Source: Enterococcus mediterraneensis (GTDB lineage Bacteria > Bacillota > Bacilli > Lactobacillales > Enterococcaceae). Taken from it: 64,000 bases of DNA. A program made the translations under genes and the position numbers. Positions 1 to 9,116 of the stretch are shown here, piece after piece. The stretch's first letter is position 1; every line of letters begins with the position of its first letter. Where the stretch lies: the NCBI RefSeq assembly GCF_900604485.1, contig NZ_UWOP01000001.1, positions 129,001 through 193,000 on the forward strand. Direction: 5' to 3'. Below the pieces are notes generated by a model, which did not search any database, was not told the DNA's origin, and was given only the letters and a program-made list of their open reading frames with translations.

Positions 1-469
1 AGGCTATTATGACGGTCTGACATTCCACCGTACTGTTGAAGATTTCATGATCCAAGGGGGCGATCCTAAAGGTGATGGAACTGGCGGCGAAAGCATCTGG
101 GGCGAAGGATTCGGCACAGAGATCTCTGATGAGCTGTATCATATTCGCGGTGCTCTTTCGATGGCGCAATCCAGCCAGCCTAATAGTATCGGCAGCCAAT
201 TTTTCATCGTACAAAACCATGATGACATGTCAAAAGGATTGGCAAAACAATTTACACCGGAAAAAATCATCGAAGCCTATAAAAAAGGCGGCGCGCCAAG
301 CCTTGATGGCCAGTATACTGTCTTTGGGCAAGTAGTGGAAGGATTAGACATCGTTGATAAGATCGCTGAAGCTGAAACTACCGGAGAAGCCAACAGTATG
401 GGTGAAGATTCGACACCAAAAGATCCTGTCAAGATCAAATCTATCAAGATCCTGCAAGAAGCAAAATAA
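1..469 (+). CDS. ppiB: Cyclophilin-type peptidyl-prolyl cis-trans isomerase, 3' part
   Basis: The gene enters from the left edge already in frame, so the N-terminus is missing. The visible part carries the cyclophilin active-site block FHRTVEDFMIQGG, then SQFFI and a late LDGQYTVFGQVVEG stretch, in the order usual for bacterial PpiB. The family catalyses proline cis-trans isomerisation during protein folding. No signal peptide can be judged because the start lies outside. It ends just before an intrinsic terminator. The family assignment is firm; cytoplasmic versus secreted location cannot be decided. Confidence 0.93.
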   Translation, partial: GYYDGLTFHRTVEDFMIQGGDPKGDGTGGESIWGEGFGTEISDELYHIRGALSMAQSSQPNSIGSQFFIVQNHDDMSKGLAKQFTPEKIIEAYKKGGAPSLDGQYTVFGQVVEGLDIVDKIAEAETTGEANSMGEDSTPKDPVKIKSIKILQEAK

Positions 470-497
470 GCAGACGATCATAAATGAACTGATTAAA

Positions 498-540
498 AAA
501 AGCTTCGAATGACTATTTGATCATTCGGAGCTTTTTCTTT
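498..540 (+). terminator. Intrinsic terminator after the cyclophilin gene
   Basis: A 13-bp stem with one mismatch (AAGCTTCGAATGA pairing with TCATTCGGAGCTT) around an 8-nt loop is followed by a T-rich tract. It lies 30 bases after the cyclophilin stop codon. Confidence 0.85.
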
Positions 541-570
541 ATTAGCGAATATTTTCTGTTTTTTAATCTT

Positions 571-1011
571 TTATCGTTGGTCGCCTACGATGAAAGTAAA
601 TTCGCATTCCGCGGCTTTTTCTCCTTCAACGGTCGCTACTGCATTGGCAGTCCCCACGTTTCCTTTGATCTTAGTGATCTCAAACATCAATTTCATCACG
701 TCACCAGGAGTAACTTTGCGGCGGAATTTTGCTTTATTGATACCGCCGATATACGCTGTGCGTCCTAAAAATTCTTCTGATTTCAAAATCAAGATCGATC
801 CGGCTTGCGCCAAAGTTTCAAGGATCAGCGCGCCTGGCATCACAGGATTTCCCGGAAAATGTCCTTGGAAAAAGTCCTCGTTCATCGTCACATTTTTCGT
901 AGCAATGATTTTTTTACCTGGTTCTAACGCATCAACATAATCAATATAAAAAATCGGGTAGCGATTCGGGATCAATTCCATTACTTCAACTTCTGATAAA
1001 TACTTTTCCAT
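571..1011 (-). CDS. fabZ: FabZ/FabN-type 3-hydroxyacyl-ACP dehydratase
   Basis: This 146-residue protein removes water from 3-hydroxyacyl-ACP in fatty acid synthesis. It has the hot-dog dehydratase signature with catalytic His51 in GHFPGNP and Glu65 in the following helix. The start is the ATG at 1011, preceded by AAAGGAGAG; a longer frame to 1095 has no ribosome site and would run through the FabT operator. Enterococci carry a second, bifunctional dehydratase/isomerase called FabN, encoded near fabI. The neighbouring divergent fabI makes the FabN role plausible here, but sequence inspection alone does not separate FabZ from FabN. Confidence 0.9.
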   Translation of the reverse strand: MEKYLSEVEVMELIPNRYPIFYIDYVDALEPGKKIIATKNVTMNEDFFQGHFPGNPVMPGALILETLAQAGSILILKSEEFLGRTAYIGGINKAKFRRKVTPGDVMKLMFEITKIKGNVGTANAVATVEGEKAAECEFTFIVGDQR

Positions 1012-1042
1012 AAGCTCTCTCCTTTGAGAATTCTTTATATTT

Positions 1043-1059
1043 ACTTTGATAATCAAAAT
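1043..1059. promoter_or_regulatory. FabT operator, dehydratase side
   Basis: The 17-mer ACTTTGATAATCAAAAT is close to the FabT consensus (ANTTTGATTATCAAATT as known from streptococci and enterococci) and is nearly palindromic. It lies 32-48 bases upstream of the dehydratase start codon, so FabT with acyl-ACP would be expected to repress that gene. Confidence 0.8.
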
Positions 1060-1107
1060 AACATAAACATTTAATTCTTGCAAATTATGAATCAATTAGA
1101 AAAAATT

Positions 1108-1138
1108 AGTTTGACAATCAAAACATTTTAGCTAATAA
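1108..1138 (+). promoter_or_regulatory. fabI promoter with second FabT operator
   Basis: The 17-mer AGTTTGACAATCAAAAC (1108-1124) is a second FabT-like dyad. Inside it sits a perfect -35 box TTGACA (1111-1116), followed after 16 bases by TAATAA (1133-1138). A repressor bound here would cover the -35 box, the usual FabT arrangement. Confidence 0.8.
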
Positions 1139-1201
1139 TAAAGCAAGGTTGAAAAAAGATGACCTTTTTACTGAAATTATTCATTTTCAAGGAGTGTAAA
1201 C

Positions 1202-1957
1202 ATGAGCTTTTTAAGTGGAAAAAAAATAGTTGTAATGGGCGTTGCCAACAAACGCAGTATCGCATGGGGCTGTGCTCAAGCTTTACGCCAACAAGGTGCC
1301 GAAGTCATCTATACGTATCAAAATGAGCGAATGAAAAAATCTTTAGAAAAACTGTTGGAGGAAAACGAATTTACTGTCGAATGCGATGTTGCCAGCGATG
1401 AAAGTATCCAACAAGCCTTTGAAACGATCAAAGACTACGCGGGTGAGATCCATGGTATCGTCCACGCTATCGCTTATGCGAATAAAGATGATCTTTCAGG
1501 GGATGTAACAGCAATCACACGCGAAGGATACCAATTAGCGCAAGATATCAGTGCTTATTCTTTGATCGCGGTCACTCGCTACGCACAACCGATCTTAGCG
1601 GAAAACAGCGGCATCGTGACGATGTCTTATTTAGGCGCCCAACGAGCTGTTCCTAATTATAATATGATGGGTATCGCGAAAGCTGCATTAGAAGCAGAAG
1701 TGCGCTATCTGGCAGCAGAGCTTTCTCCAAAGAATATCCGTGTGAACGCCATCTCAGCCGGTGCCATCAAGACATTGGCAGTTACTGGTGTCAAAGACTA
1801 CCAAAAATTGATCCAACTTTCTGAAGACCGTACTCCTGACCATGTGGGTGTAACCATCGAAGAAGTCGGCAATTCATGTGCCTTTTTGGTGAGTCCTCTT
1901 TCCAGCGGGATCATCGGTGAAGTGATCTACGTCGATAAAGGCGTCCACCTTTCATAA
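1202..1957 (+). CDS. fabI: Enoyl-ACP reductase (NADH), FabI
   Basis: This 251-residue short-chain dehydrogenase-like protein performs the last reduction of each fatty acid elongation cycle. It has the N-terminal nucleotide-binding region with GVANKRSIAWG, and the FabI catalytic pair Tyr153 and Lys160 (Y-x6-K) in NYNMMGIAK, with SYLGA just before. Length is normal for FabI. The ribosome site AAGGAG sits 9 bases before the ATG. It is divergent from the dehydratase gene and shares the FabT-controlled intergenic region. It is a likely triclosan target, from family knowledge. Confidence 0.97.
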   Translation: MSFLSGKKIVVMGVANKRSIAWGCAQALRQQGAEVIYTYQNERMKKSLEKLLEENEFTVECDVASDESIQQAFETIKDYAGEIHGIVHAIAYANKDDLSGDVTAITREGYQLAQDISAYSLIAVTRYAQPILAENSGIVTMSYLGAQRAVPNYNMMGIAKAALEAEVRYLAAELSPKNIRVNAISAGAIKTLAVTGVKDYQKLIQLSEDRTPDHVGVTIEEVGNSCAFLVSPLSSGIIGEVIYVDKGVHLS

Positions 1958-1970
1958 TTATTTTCATTAA

Positions 1971-2042
1971 AAAAATCGGCTGCAGTTTGCTTCTCATTAG
2001 ATTCACATCTAGTGAGAAAAGCAAATTGCAGTCGGTTTTTGT
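1971..2042. terminator. Bidirectional terminator between fabI and the ABC-2 permease gene
   Basis: A stem of about 30 bp with few mismatches and a 5-nt loop has A-tract and T-tract flanks (AAAAATCGGCTGCAG against CTGCAATTTGC-type arms, ending GGTTTTTG). It lies between two convergent genes and can serve both. Confidence 0.88.
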
Positions 2043-2056
2043 TTTTATTCAATAAA

Positions 2057-3145
2057 TCAGACTTTTCTGTAACGTTTCAGTCCAGTTATGTTCAAAAGCG
2101 TGAAAAATAGTATAAATAGGACTAACACTGCCAAATCTTGCCAGATAGCCGCTATTCCCTGCCCTTTTATCATGATATTGGTCATCGCTCTTCCCGCATA
2201 ACTCAATGGAAAAATAAAGGCAATATTTTTTATCCAGTCGTTCATGGTATCAAGCGGGATCAATCCAGAGAAAAACAATTGCGGGATAACAACCACTGGA
2301 ATGAATTGAACCATTTGAAACTCTGAATTTGCAAATGTCGAAACAAAGATCCCCATTGCTAGTGCCGTCAGTGTGATTAAACTATTAGTCAAAAGTACCA
2401 GCCACAAATCGCCTACGATCTGCAGATCCAAAACATAGATCGCATAAAAAACGATAAGCAATGTTTGGACAATGGCAAAAATACCATAACCCACCATATA
2501 CCCAAAAACGATCTCGCTTCTCTTAACAGGGGTCGCCAACAGCCTCTCCAATGTGCCGCTTGTGCGTTCTCTTAATAAAGCGATCCCGGAAACCAGAAAG
2601 ACGAAAAAGAAAACAAAAAAGCCGATCAGAATAGGCGAGATCTTATCAAAGAAAGTACTGTCTTTATCTCCGTAAACATAGGTGTTTTTTATCGTAAAAC
2701 TCGGAATAGTCGATGAAGCGTGGTTCTGTTGAGCGTTTTTTTGTATTTCCGCGCTCATTTCCTTTAATCTGTCAGCTGTCAAGCTTTGCTGGATCAATGA
2801 TTTTATTTGTGCTGTGGTACTAGGATCTTCATTTTCATAGGTTACTTTCAATTCTGAATCATTTCTCGTTATATAGGCATCCAAATCATCTGCTTTGATC
2901 ATTTCTTTGGCGGATTCCTGATTGTTGTATTTCTTTGTTTTAATATCAGAAGGAAAATTTTCTACTAGGCTGGTTGGGACTGTTTCATCGATCCCGATTT
3001 TCACATGGATGTCAGAATTTGTATCGAATACCACATTCATCAATGTCAAAATAAAGACTGGAGCGATCAGCATCAACGCCAACGTTCTTTTATCCCGCAC
3101 TAATTCTTTTATCACTCGTATGACGATTGCTTTAAACCGGATCAT
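2057..3145 (-). CDS. ABC-2 type transporter permease
   Basis: This 362-residue integral membrane protein has one N-terminal membrane helix (about residues 20-40), a long extracytoplasmic region (to about 170) and five or six C-terminal helices, the layout of ABC2_membrane_3 permeases. It pairs with the ATPase gene upstream, overlapping it by 4 bases (ATGA), so translation is coupled. The conserved stretch LLRERTSGTLERLLATP is typical of this family. The substrate cannot be read from sequence; relatives export drugs or other amphiphiles. A TetR regulator lies divergently, which fits an inducible efflux pump. Confidence 0.88.
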   Translation of the reverse strand: MIRFKAIVIRVIKELVRDKRTLALMLIAPVFILTLMNVVFDTNSDIHVKIGIDETVPTSLVENFPSDIKTKKYNNQESAKEMIKADDLDAYITRNDSELKVTYENEDPSTTAQIKSLIQQSLTADRLKEMSAEIQKNAQQNHASSTIPSFTIKNTYVYGDKDSTFFDKISPILIGFFVFFFVFLVSGIALLRERTSGTLERLLATPVKRSEIVFGYMVGYGIFAIVQTLLIVFYAIYVLDLQIVGDLWLVLLTNSLITLTALAMGIFVSTFANSEFQMVQFIPVVVIPQLFFSGLIPLDTMNDWIKNIAFIFPLSYAGRAMTNIMIKGQGIAAIWQDLAVLVLFILFFTLLNITGLKRYRKV

Positions 3146-3873
3146 TTGGAAGACACCTCTGCTTTCAAGAATACTTCTTCGATCGATTGGGCGGAAAATT
3201 TATCCTTCAATTCTTCTGGAGTACCAAAAGCAAATAACCTTCCATCAACGATCAATCCTACCTGATCACATTTTTCTGCTTCATCCATTACATGCGTGGT
3301 AACTATGATCCCTTTATTTTCCCTCGCCAAAGAGCGCAGCTGATCCCAAATATCAACACGCAGCTTGGGATCGATACCGACTGTCGGCTCGTCCAGAATA
3401 AGCAGATCCGGATCAGCTAAAAGTGTGATGGCTAGCGACAATCTTCGCTTCATGCCGCCCGAGAAAGTTTTTACCGGCTGGTCCAATACATCAAGAAGAT
3501 CCACCAATTTCATATTTTTTTCAACGGCTTTTTCTAAATCATCCCCTGTAAGTCCCATAAGATTGCCGAAAAAAATCAAGTTTTCTTTTGCTGTCAGTTC
3601 GTTATATAAAGCATCGCTTTGTCCCATATATCCGATTTGTTTTAAAACTTTACGATTAGGCATTTTTTTATGAAAAACGGCTGTCTCTCCTCTATCCAGC
3701 TTCTCCATTCCCATCAGACACTTGATCGTGGTGGACTTCCCTGCACCGCTGGGACCAATCAATCCTACGATCCCACCGGAATGAATCTCTAAATTGATAT
3801 CTTTTAAGACCTCATGTTTAGCAAAGGATTTATATGCGTGAGAAAGACTGGCAATAACGCTATCCTCTTTCAT
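3142..3873 (-). CDS. ABC transporter ATP-binding protein (ABC-2 exporter)
   Basis: This 243-residue nucleotide-binding subunit energises the permease encoded next. It shows Walker A GPSGAGKST (residues 40-48), signature FSGGMKRRLSL, Walker B DLLILDEPTVG and the switch histidine in IIVTTH. The start ATG at 3873 has GGAGGAAGG upstream. It is first in a two-gene operon. Likely repressed by the divergent TetR protein through the dyad at 3899-3923, by inference from position. Confidence 0.92.
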   Translation of the reverse strand: MKEDSVIASLSHAYKSFAKHEVLKDINLEIHSGGIVGLIGPSGAGKSTTIKCLMGMEKLDRGETAVFHKKMPNRKVLKQIGYMGQSDALYNELTAKENLIFFGNLMGLTGDDLEKAVEKNMKLVDLLDVLDQPVKTFSGGMKRRLSLAITLLADPDLLILDEPTVGIDPKLRVDIWDQLRSLARENKGIIVTTHVMDEAEKCDQVGLIVDGRLFAFGTPEELKDKFSAQSIEEVFLKAEVSSK

Positions 3874-3898
3874 TTTCCTTCCTCCTATCTTCCTGAAA

Positions 3899-3923
3899 AA
3901 TAATGGACATACTGTACATTATT
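3899..3923. promoter_or_regulatory. Dyad operator between TetR gene and ABC-2 exporter
   Basis: Ten-base arms AATAATGGAC and GTACATTATT form an inverted repeat (9 of 10 positions pair) around a 5-nt centre. It begins 25 bases upstream of the ABC ATPase start codon, in the region shared with the divergent TetR gene. This is the typical place and shape for a TetR-family operator. A weaker dyad (TACT n6 AGTA) lies just beyond it. Confidence 0.65.
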
Positions 3924-4029
3924 TTGTACTCTATGAAGTATAAATTGATTAGATAATTATGCAAGAGATACCTTTAGATAATGAACAAATCGAAAAAATT
4001 GATTACTAATTCGCAAAGGAGCAGACCTG

Positions 4030-4590
4030 ATGAAGAAAAAAGACATTCGCTATTATCGAACTCGCAAGAATATTATTTCCGCGATGACTAGATTGCTTAG
4101 AAAAAATTATTTTGAACAAATCACCGTAACAACTATTTGCGAAGAAGCGCAGATAAGCAGAAGCGGTTTTTATCTGCATTATCTTGATAAGTATGATCTT
4201 GTCGAATCTTATTTGAAAGAATTCATTGATTACGCGAATGAAGTATTCCAAAAACAAAAACAAAAAGATATTGGCGCTTTTTTATTGTACATGCTGACCC
4301 ACTTAAAAAATGAAGAAGAGCTGCTCTCCTTGCTGCTGTCAAAACATGGTTCAGTTGAGATCCAGGATAAAATCAAACAGATCATGCGGGAAAATGCCAG
4401 AAAAAATATCCTGCCTTACCTTACTTTAACTCTTCAAAACGAAATAGAGGAACGATATACATTGGCTTTTTTAAGTAATGCGTTATTGGGGACCTTTCAA
4501 GAATGGATCAACTCTGGCCAAAAAGAAACGCCAGAGCAGATGATGCAAATAATCAGACGTCTGATCGGCTATGATTTTAAAAAGATATAG
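4030..4590 (+). CDS. TetR/AcrR-family transcriptional regulator
   Basis: This 186-residue protein has an N-terminal TetR helix-turn-helix at about residues 10-55 (ITVTTICEEAQISRSGFYLHY). The remaining helical domain would bind a ligand and dimerise, and resembles the TetR_C type that accompanies efflux genes. The ATG follows AAAGGAG. It is divergent from the ABC-2 exporter operon and probably controls it and itself via the intervening dyad. The ligand is unknown. A weak hairpin (GATTCACA/TTGTGAATC, about 4651-4676) follows. Confidence 0.88.
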   Translation: MKKKDIRYYRTRKNIISAMTRLLRKNYFEQITVTTICEEAQISRSGFYLHYLDKYDLVESYLKEFIDYANEVFQKQKQKDIGAFLLYMLTHLKNEEELLSLLLSKHGSVEIQDKIKQIMRENARKNILPYLTLTLQNEIEERYTLAFLSNALLGTFQEWINSGQKETPEQMMQIIRRLIGYDFKKI

Positions 4591-4746
4591 CCTCTTCTTA
4601 TTTAATTTTTTTTGCAATAAGTTGGTCTAAAAATAAAAACGATTCACAGGTGATTTTTGTGAATCTATAAAATTCAGCTTTTAAGATGGTTTTTTTCATA
4701 AAAATTGTTACAATAAAATCAACTTGTTTTTTAGGAGAGATTTTTT

Positions 4747-5664
4747 ATGTTTTTAGCAGCAGTAAGTGAAACCACCGATTCCACCGGTTCAAAAATCACT
4801 GAACCAGCAGCGCAACAGTTGAATGCCCTGCAACGCTGGTGGACAAATATCGATTGGGAAGCGATCGTCGGGATCTTGATCCAAAAAGGTCTGATGCTGA
4901 TTTTCTTATTGATCCTTTTTGGCATATTGTTTCGTTTAGGGGATTTTGTTGTAGACCAAAGCTATCAATCTTACAAGAAACGAAACGTTCTGAACGAAAG
5001 TCGTATACATACGATCCATACATTGATCCAAAATATCGTGCATTACACATTAGGCTTTTTCTTCATCTACTCCCTTCTCTCAACGATCGGGGTACCTGTT
5101 GGCTCACTATTAGCCGGTGCTGGGATCGCAGGTTTGGCGATTGGTCTTGGGGCGCAAGGATTCATGAATGATATCATCACAGGATTTTTCATTATCATGG
5201 AACAACAGATCGACGTCGGTGATTATATTCGGTTAACGAACCTATCGATCGAAGGGACTGTCACTTCTGTCGGCATCCGAACATTACAGCTCAAATCGTT
5301 GGATGGGACCGTGCACTTCATCCCTAACCGCAATATCACCACCATCAGCAACACATCACGAGCAAATATGCAGGTAGTTGTCGATGTGCGCATTTTGCCA
5401 AGCGAAGGAATTTCGCAGATCCGATCGATCATTGAAGAAACAAATCAGAAGATCAGCGAACTTCATGAAGAAGAGATCCAAACACAACCAAATATTTTTG
5501 GTTTAGTGGATCTGGGCAACGGAAACTACGCCATCCGCACCACCATGTATGTCTTAAACGGCAAACAAGGTGTCGTTAAAGAAGACTTTTTAGCAGCTTC
5601 TGTGGACGCATTGACCGAAGCCGGCTTTACGATCCCTAATAATCCGATTACTGGACCACTGTAA
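4747..5664 (+). CDS. Small-conductance mechanosensitive channel, MscS family
   Basis: This 305-residue membrane protein relieves turgor on hypo-osmotic shock. It has membrane helices near residues 38-62 and 95-120, then the glycine/alanine-rich pore helix GSLLAGAGIAGLAIGLGAQGF (about 117-140), followed by the MscS beta domain with DYIRL and the cytoplasmic C-terminal domain. It resembles the YkuT/YggB class. The ATG follows TTAGGAGAG. It stands alone between the TetR gene and a terminator. Confidence 0.92.
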   Translation: MFLAAVSETTDSTGSKITEPAAQQLNALQRWWTNIDWEAIVGILIQKGLMLIFLLILFGILFRLGDFVVDQSYQSYKKRNVLNESRIHTIHTLIQNIVHYTLGFFFIYSLLSTIGVPVGSLLAGAGIAGLAIGLGAQGFMNDIITGFFIIMEQQIDVGDYIRLTNLSIEGTVTSVGIRTLQLKSLDGTVHFIPNRNITTISNTSRANMQVVVDVRILPSEGISQIRSIIEETNQKISELHEEEIQTQPNIFGLVDLGNGNYAIRTTMYVLNGKQGVVKEDFLAASVDALTEAGFTIPNNPITGPL

Positions 5665-5678
5665 AATTCAGCGAATAA

Positions 5679-5718
5679 AAACGCGCATAAGGCGATCACA
5701 GCCTCATGCGCGTTTGCT
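5679..5718. terminator. Bidirectional terminator between mscS and cbpB
   Basis: Arms AAACGCGCATAAGGC and GCCTCATGCGCGTTT form a strong stem around GATCACA, with A- and T-rich flanks. It lies between two convergent genes. Confidence 0.88.
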
Positions 5719-5720
5719 TT

Positions 5721-6218
5721 TTATATGACTTTCAGTCCTTCTGATTCATTTGTATGTTTTTCCAATAGATCATAACGCCGCTCTAATTCGTGGACTAAAT
5801 GATTCACTGATTTTAAAAGTTCTTTTCTGGTAATGATGCCGACAAATCGCTTCTCTGAATCAACGATCGGTAGGAAAGAATTGTCTACAAGTAAATGCAG
5901 GATATCTTCTAATGGACTGTTTTCTGTGACACATGTCACACCAACTTCCATTACATCCGCAACAGTCATCCCAGAAAGATTATCGGTGTCGATTTTTGTC
6001 AAATCGATCATTTTTCCAACAATATCATTTAGACCAATCAATCCAACAAAGTGGTCTTCTTTATCTAAAACAGGGATCTTCGAATAGCCTACTTTTGATA
6101 AAACCAATAACGCGTGATCCAAAGGGTGTTCATACATCAAATTTGCGACATTATCAGCAGGAACTATAAAAGTATCTTGTTTTTCAAGTAATAATTCTTT
6201 TACCGTGTGCCCTATCAT
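5721..6218 (-). CDS. cbpB: CBS-domain protein, CbpB/YkuL (c-di-AMP-binding) type
   Basis: This 165-residue protein consists of two CBS motifs (about residues 12-70 and 85-145). Its closest known relatives are Bacillus YkuL/DarB and Listeria CbpB, which bind cyclic di-AMP and in their free form stimulate Rel. The start ATG at 6218 is preceded by GGAGG with 6-base spacing; an upstream ATG at 6242 overlaps that ribosome site and is less likely. It is the last gene of the murI cluster, 107 bases after the phosphodiesterase gene. Binding of c-di-AMP is inferred from the family, not visible in the sequence. Confidence 0.82.
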   Translation of the reverse strand: MIGHTVKELLLEKQDTFIVPADNVANLMYEHPLDHALLVLSKVGYSKIPVLDKEDHFVGLIGLNDIVGKMIDLTKIDTDNLSGMTVADVMEVGVTCVTENSPLEDILHLLVDNSFLPIVDSEKRFVGIITRKELLKSVNHLVHELERRYDLLEKHTNESEGLKVI

Positions 6219-6325
6219 CAAGCTGCCTCCATTCTGCTTCAAGATACAATCCTATTGTACCTAAAAAAAAACAAGAAAGGTGGTAAATCGTTTTCTTTTT
6301 ATCAAAAATTAGATAATTTTTATTT

Positions 6326-6847
6326 TTATTGCACTTGTCGATCAAACGCAAAGGAAAGTCCAGAGACCGGTTGATGATTGCGATCGTAATATTGCACGTG
6401 ATATTGTTGATCTTCACTAGTGATGATCGCATAACTTTTCACTTGGATCGAGCCGCGGGGCTGGGAGATACTTCCCGGATTCAGGTATAAGCGGTTTTTG
6501 ACCATTTCACAACCGATCATATGAGTATGACCGAATAAAACGATATCCGCATCTGCTTCTTGCGCTTCAAAAGAAATCTGGGTCAATCCGAAACGAACAC
6601 TAGATAGATGTCCATGGGTCATATAGATTCGATCGTTAGGTGTTTGAATGATGCGACGCTCTTGATAACCAGGATCGAAATCACAGTTACCTCCTACTGA
6701 AATATAGGTCTGGAACAATTCATCACCGCTGCTCAATTCCGAATCGCCGCAATGGAAAAAATAATCGATGCTGTCTTGGTTTTTTTCGAGAATATCTACA
6801 AGAATATTCCGATCGCCATGACTATCGCTGACCACCAAATACTTCAC
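6326..6847 (-). CDS. YfcE/YsnB-type metallophosphoesterase
   Basis: This 173-residue calcineurin-like phosphoesterase has the metal-binding motifs SDSHGD (residues 7-12), CGDSE, GGNCDF, THGH and FGHTH in order. Relatives hydrolyse phosphodiesters in vitro; the physiological substrate is not established. The start lies one base after the stop of the RNase PH-RdgB fusion, so the two are co-translated. The same order (racemase, RNase PH, RdgB, YsnB) occurs in Bacillus. Confidence 0.9.
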   Translation of the reverse strand: MKYLVVSDSHGDRNILVDILEKNQDSIDYFFHCGDSELSSGDELFQTYISVGGNCDFDPGYQERRIIQTPNDRIYMTHGHLSSVRFGLTQISFEAQEADADIVLFGHTHMIGCEMVKNRLYLNPGSISQPRGSIQVKSYAIITSEDQQYHVQYYDRNHQPVSGLSFAFDRQVQ

Positions 6848-6848
6848 G

Positions 6849-8189
6849 TTATTTTCCTCCTTCTAGCCAATCCAGCCAAACGGTTTTCAACTTTTCGATT
6901 GCTTGCCCCCGATGGCTGTACTTATTCTTTTCTGCTGCAGATAATTCCGCCGCATGCTTGTCCATACCTTCAACAATAAATAAAGGATCATAACCAAAGC
7001 CGTTTTCGCCTCTTGGGATTCGGGCGATCCGTCCTGGCCATTCCGCTTCCACCACTAAACTTTCTTTATTTGGCGCGGCAAAAACCAACGTACAATGAAA
7101 TTGCGCAGTCCGTTTTTCGTCAGGGACATCCGTCAATTCATGAAGCAATTTGGCATTGTTGGCCGCATCGCTTTTTTGTTCACCGGCAAAACGCGCTGAA
7201 TAGATACCAGGCATTCCACCTAATGCATCGACTTTCAGTCCTGAATCATCCGCCAACACAGGGCGTTTTAGGATTTGAGCGATCGTTTCTGCTTTTAGTC
7301 GTGCGTTTTCTTCAAATGTTTTTCCTGTTTCTGCCACATCAGGAAGTTCAGGAAAATCCAGAAGTGTTTTGACTTGATAACCGGATTCGCCGAAAATAGC
7401 TTGAAATTCTTTCGCTTTTCCGGGATTTCTGGTCGCGATCACGATCGTTTGTTCTTCTGGAGCAGAAACATCTTCCAATAGCGCTTCTTTTTGAAAAGCG
7501 ATCAGAGATTCGATAGCATTTTTCCCGTAAAACAGCATACTGTTCAACTGTTCTCCGTCAAAAGTTGCTTCTTCCCCAGTTCCTTGGATCTCCACGAAAC
7601 GACCTGACTCAGTCATGACTAAATTCATATCCACCAGTGCGGCAAAATCTTCTTCATAATCCAAATCTGTCACAAACGACCCATCAGGCAAGATGCCTAC
7701 ACTAATAGCTGCTAAATGTTCTTTGATTGGATCTTCTTTCAGTTCATTATTTTGCAGCAATTTATTGATAGCTAAACGAAGGGCGACGAATGCACCAGTG
7801 ATACTTGCCGTGCGAGTTCCGCCGTCTGCCTGAACGACATCACAATCCACGACGATACTGCGTTCCCCAAGTTTTTCCAGATCCACGACTGCCCGTAATG
7901 CACGTCCGATCAAGCGTTGGATCTCCATCGTACGTCCAGAAAGTTTTCCTTTGCTGCTTTCTCGGCGATTGCGGGTATTCGTTGCCCTTGGAAGCATGCT
8001 GTATTCCGCTGTTACCCAGCCGGTTTTAGTATCTCGTAAAAAAGAAGGTACGGAATTTTCAATCGTTGCGGAACAAATCACTTGTGTATCACCAAATGAG
8101 ATGACTACTGAACCTTCTGGATGTTTATAAACATTGGTTTCGATCGTTACTTTACGAATATCTTGTACAGTTCGTCCATCATGACGCAT
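6849..8189 (-). CDS. rph-rdgB: Fused RNase PH / RdgB-Ham1 NTP pyrophosphatase
   Basis: This 446-residue protein joins two enzymes that are separate in Bacillus. Residues 1 to about 242 are RNase PH, which trims tRNA 3' ends by phosphorolysis ([12 protein letters not shown] start, [32 protein letters not shown]). Residues about 248-446 are an RdgB/Ham1 pyrophosphatase that removes inosine and xanthosine triphosphates ([51 protein letters not shown]). Both halves retain their signature motifs, so both should be active. The murI stop and this ATG share a base (TAATG), so translation is coupled. Such fusions are known in lactic acid bacteria, from memory. Confidence 0.95.
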   Translation of the reverse strand: MRHDGRTVQDIRKVTIETNVYKHPEGSVVISFGDTQVICSATIENSVPSFLRDTKTGWVTAEYSMLPRATNTRNRRESSKGKLSGRTMEIQRLIGRALRAVVDLEKLGERSIVVDCDVVQADGGTRTASITGAFVALRLAINKLLQNNELKEDPIKEHLAAISVGILPDGSFVTDLDYEEDFAALVDMNLVMTESGRFVEIQGTGEEATFDGEQLNSMLFYGKNAIESLIAFQKEALLEDVSAPEEQTIVIATRNPGKAKEFQAIFGESGYQVKTLLDFPELPDVAETGKTFEENARLKAETIAQILKRPVLADDSGLKVDALGGMPGIYSARFAGEQKSDAANNAKLLHELTDVPDEKRTAQFHCTLVFAAPNKESLVVEAEWPGRIARIPRGENGFGYDPLFIVEGMDKHAAELSAAEKNKYSHRGQAIEKLKTVWLDWLEGGK

Positions 8190-8998
8190 TAGTTTTTTCC
8201 TCCTAAATCAATATGTTTCGCGGCTATTTCAATATCCAGCCAATCATTTGCGATCTCATCAAAAAGTCTGGTCGATCCGGTAGTATAAAATGCTCGCTGC
8301 GGTTTCTTATTATCCGAGAGGTGTGCGATATCGAAATAATCTAACAACATGCTGACCTCACCAACTGTTTCCGCCCCGGAATCGATCAAACGGACATTGC
8401 CCATCACGTTTTGAATGATCGGACGCAGTAATGGATAATGTGTACATCCTAAAACCAGTGTGTCCACTTGCTTGTTTTTCAAAGGGAGCAAGGTTTCTGC
8501 AACGATTTTTTTCGCGACAGAAGAGCGATATTCATTGCTTTCTACGATCGGCACAAATTTAGGACAGGCCAAGCTGAATACATCACTTTTAGAAGTCTTC
8601 AAACGGATCGCTTTTTCATAGGCGCCGCTTTTGATCGTACCTTGTGTACCGATCACGCCGATTCGTTGGCTTTTCGTTGCTTTGACCGCCGCGCGAGCTC
8701 CTGGAAGGATCACTCCCACCACAGGGATCGGCAGTTTTTCTTTGATTTCTTCTAATGCCACAGCCGTCGCTGTATTGCAGGCAATCACCAGCATCTTGAT
8801 CTTTTTATCTAACAGGAAATTTGTCATTTGCCATGTAAATTCAATGACTTGTTCTGCCGGTCTGGGACCGTATGGACAACGTGCTGTGTCCCCTAGGTAA
8901 ATAATATTTTCATTCGGTAATTGTCTCAAGGCTTCTTTTACAACGGTCAAGCCGCCGACACCAGAATCAATAAATCCGATTGGTTGTTCATTTGACAT
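8189..8998 (-). CDS. murI: Glutamate racemase
   Basis: This 269-residue enzyme makes D-glutamate for peptidoglycan. It has the N-terminal [11 protein letters not shown] motif and the two catalytic cysteines Cys74 (ACNTATA) and Cys185 (GCTHYPL). Length is normal. The ATG follows GGATGGG. It heads the operon with the RNase PH-RdgB fusion, the phosphoesterase and probably cbpB. Confidence 0.97.
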   Translation of the reverse strand: MSNEQPIGFIDSGVGGLTVVKEALRQLPNENIIYLGDTARCPYGPRPAEQVIEFTWQMTNFLLDKKIKMLVIACNTATAVALEEIKEKLPIPVVGVILPGARAAVKATKSQRIGVIGTQGTIKSGAYEKAIRLKTSKSDVFSLACPKFVPIVESNEYRSSVAKKIVAETLLPLKNKQVDTLVLGCTHYPLLRPIIQNVMGNVRLIDSGAETVGEVSMLLDYFDIAHLSDNKKPQRAFYTTGSTRLFDEIANDWLDIEIAAKHIDLGGKN

Positions 8999-9116
8999 AT
9001 TTTCCCATCCTTTGCTTCGGGATCTTTTTATTCGTCCAATGTTCTTATTTTCTACTTTTTCGCTGACTTTTTCAAGTCTATGTTTTTTTCATACTTTCGT
9101 CAATCATTTGCTAATG

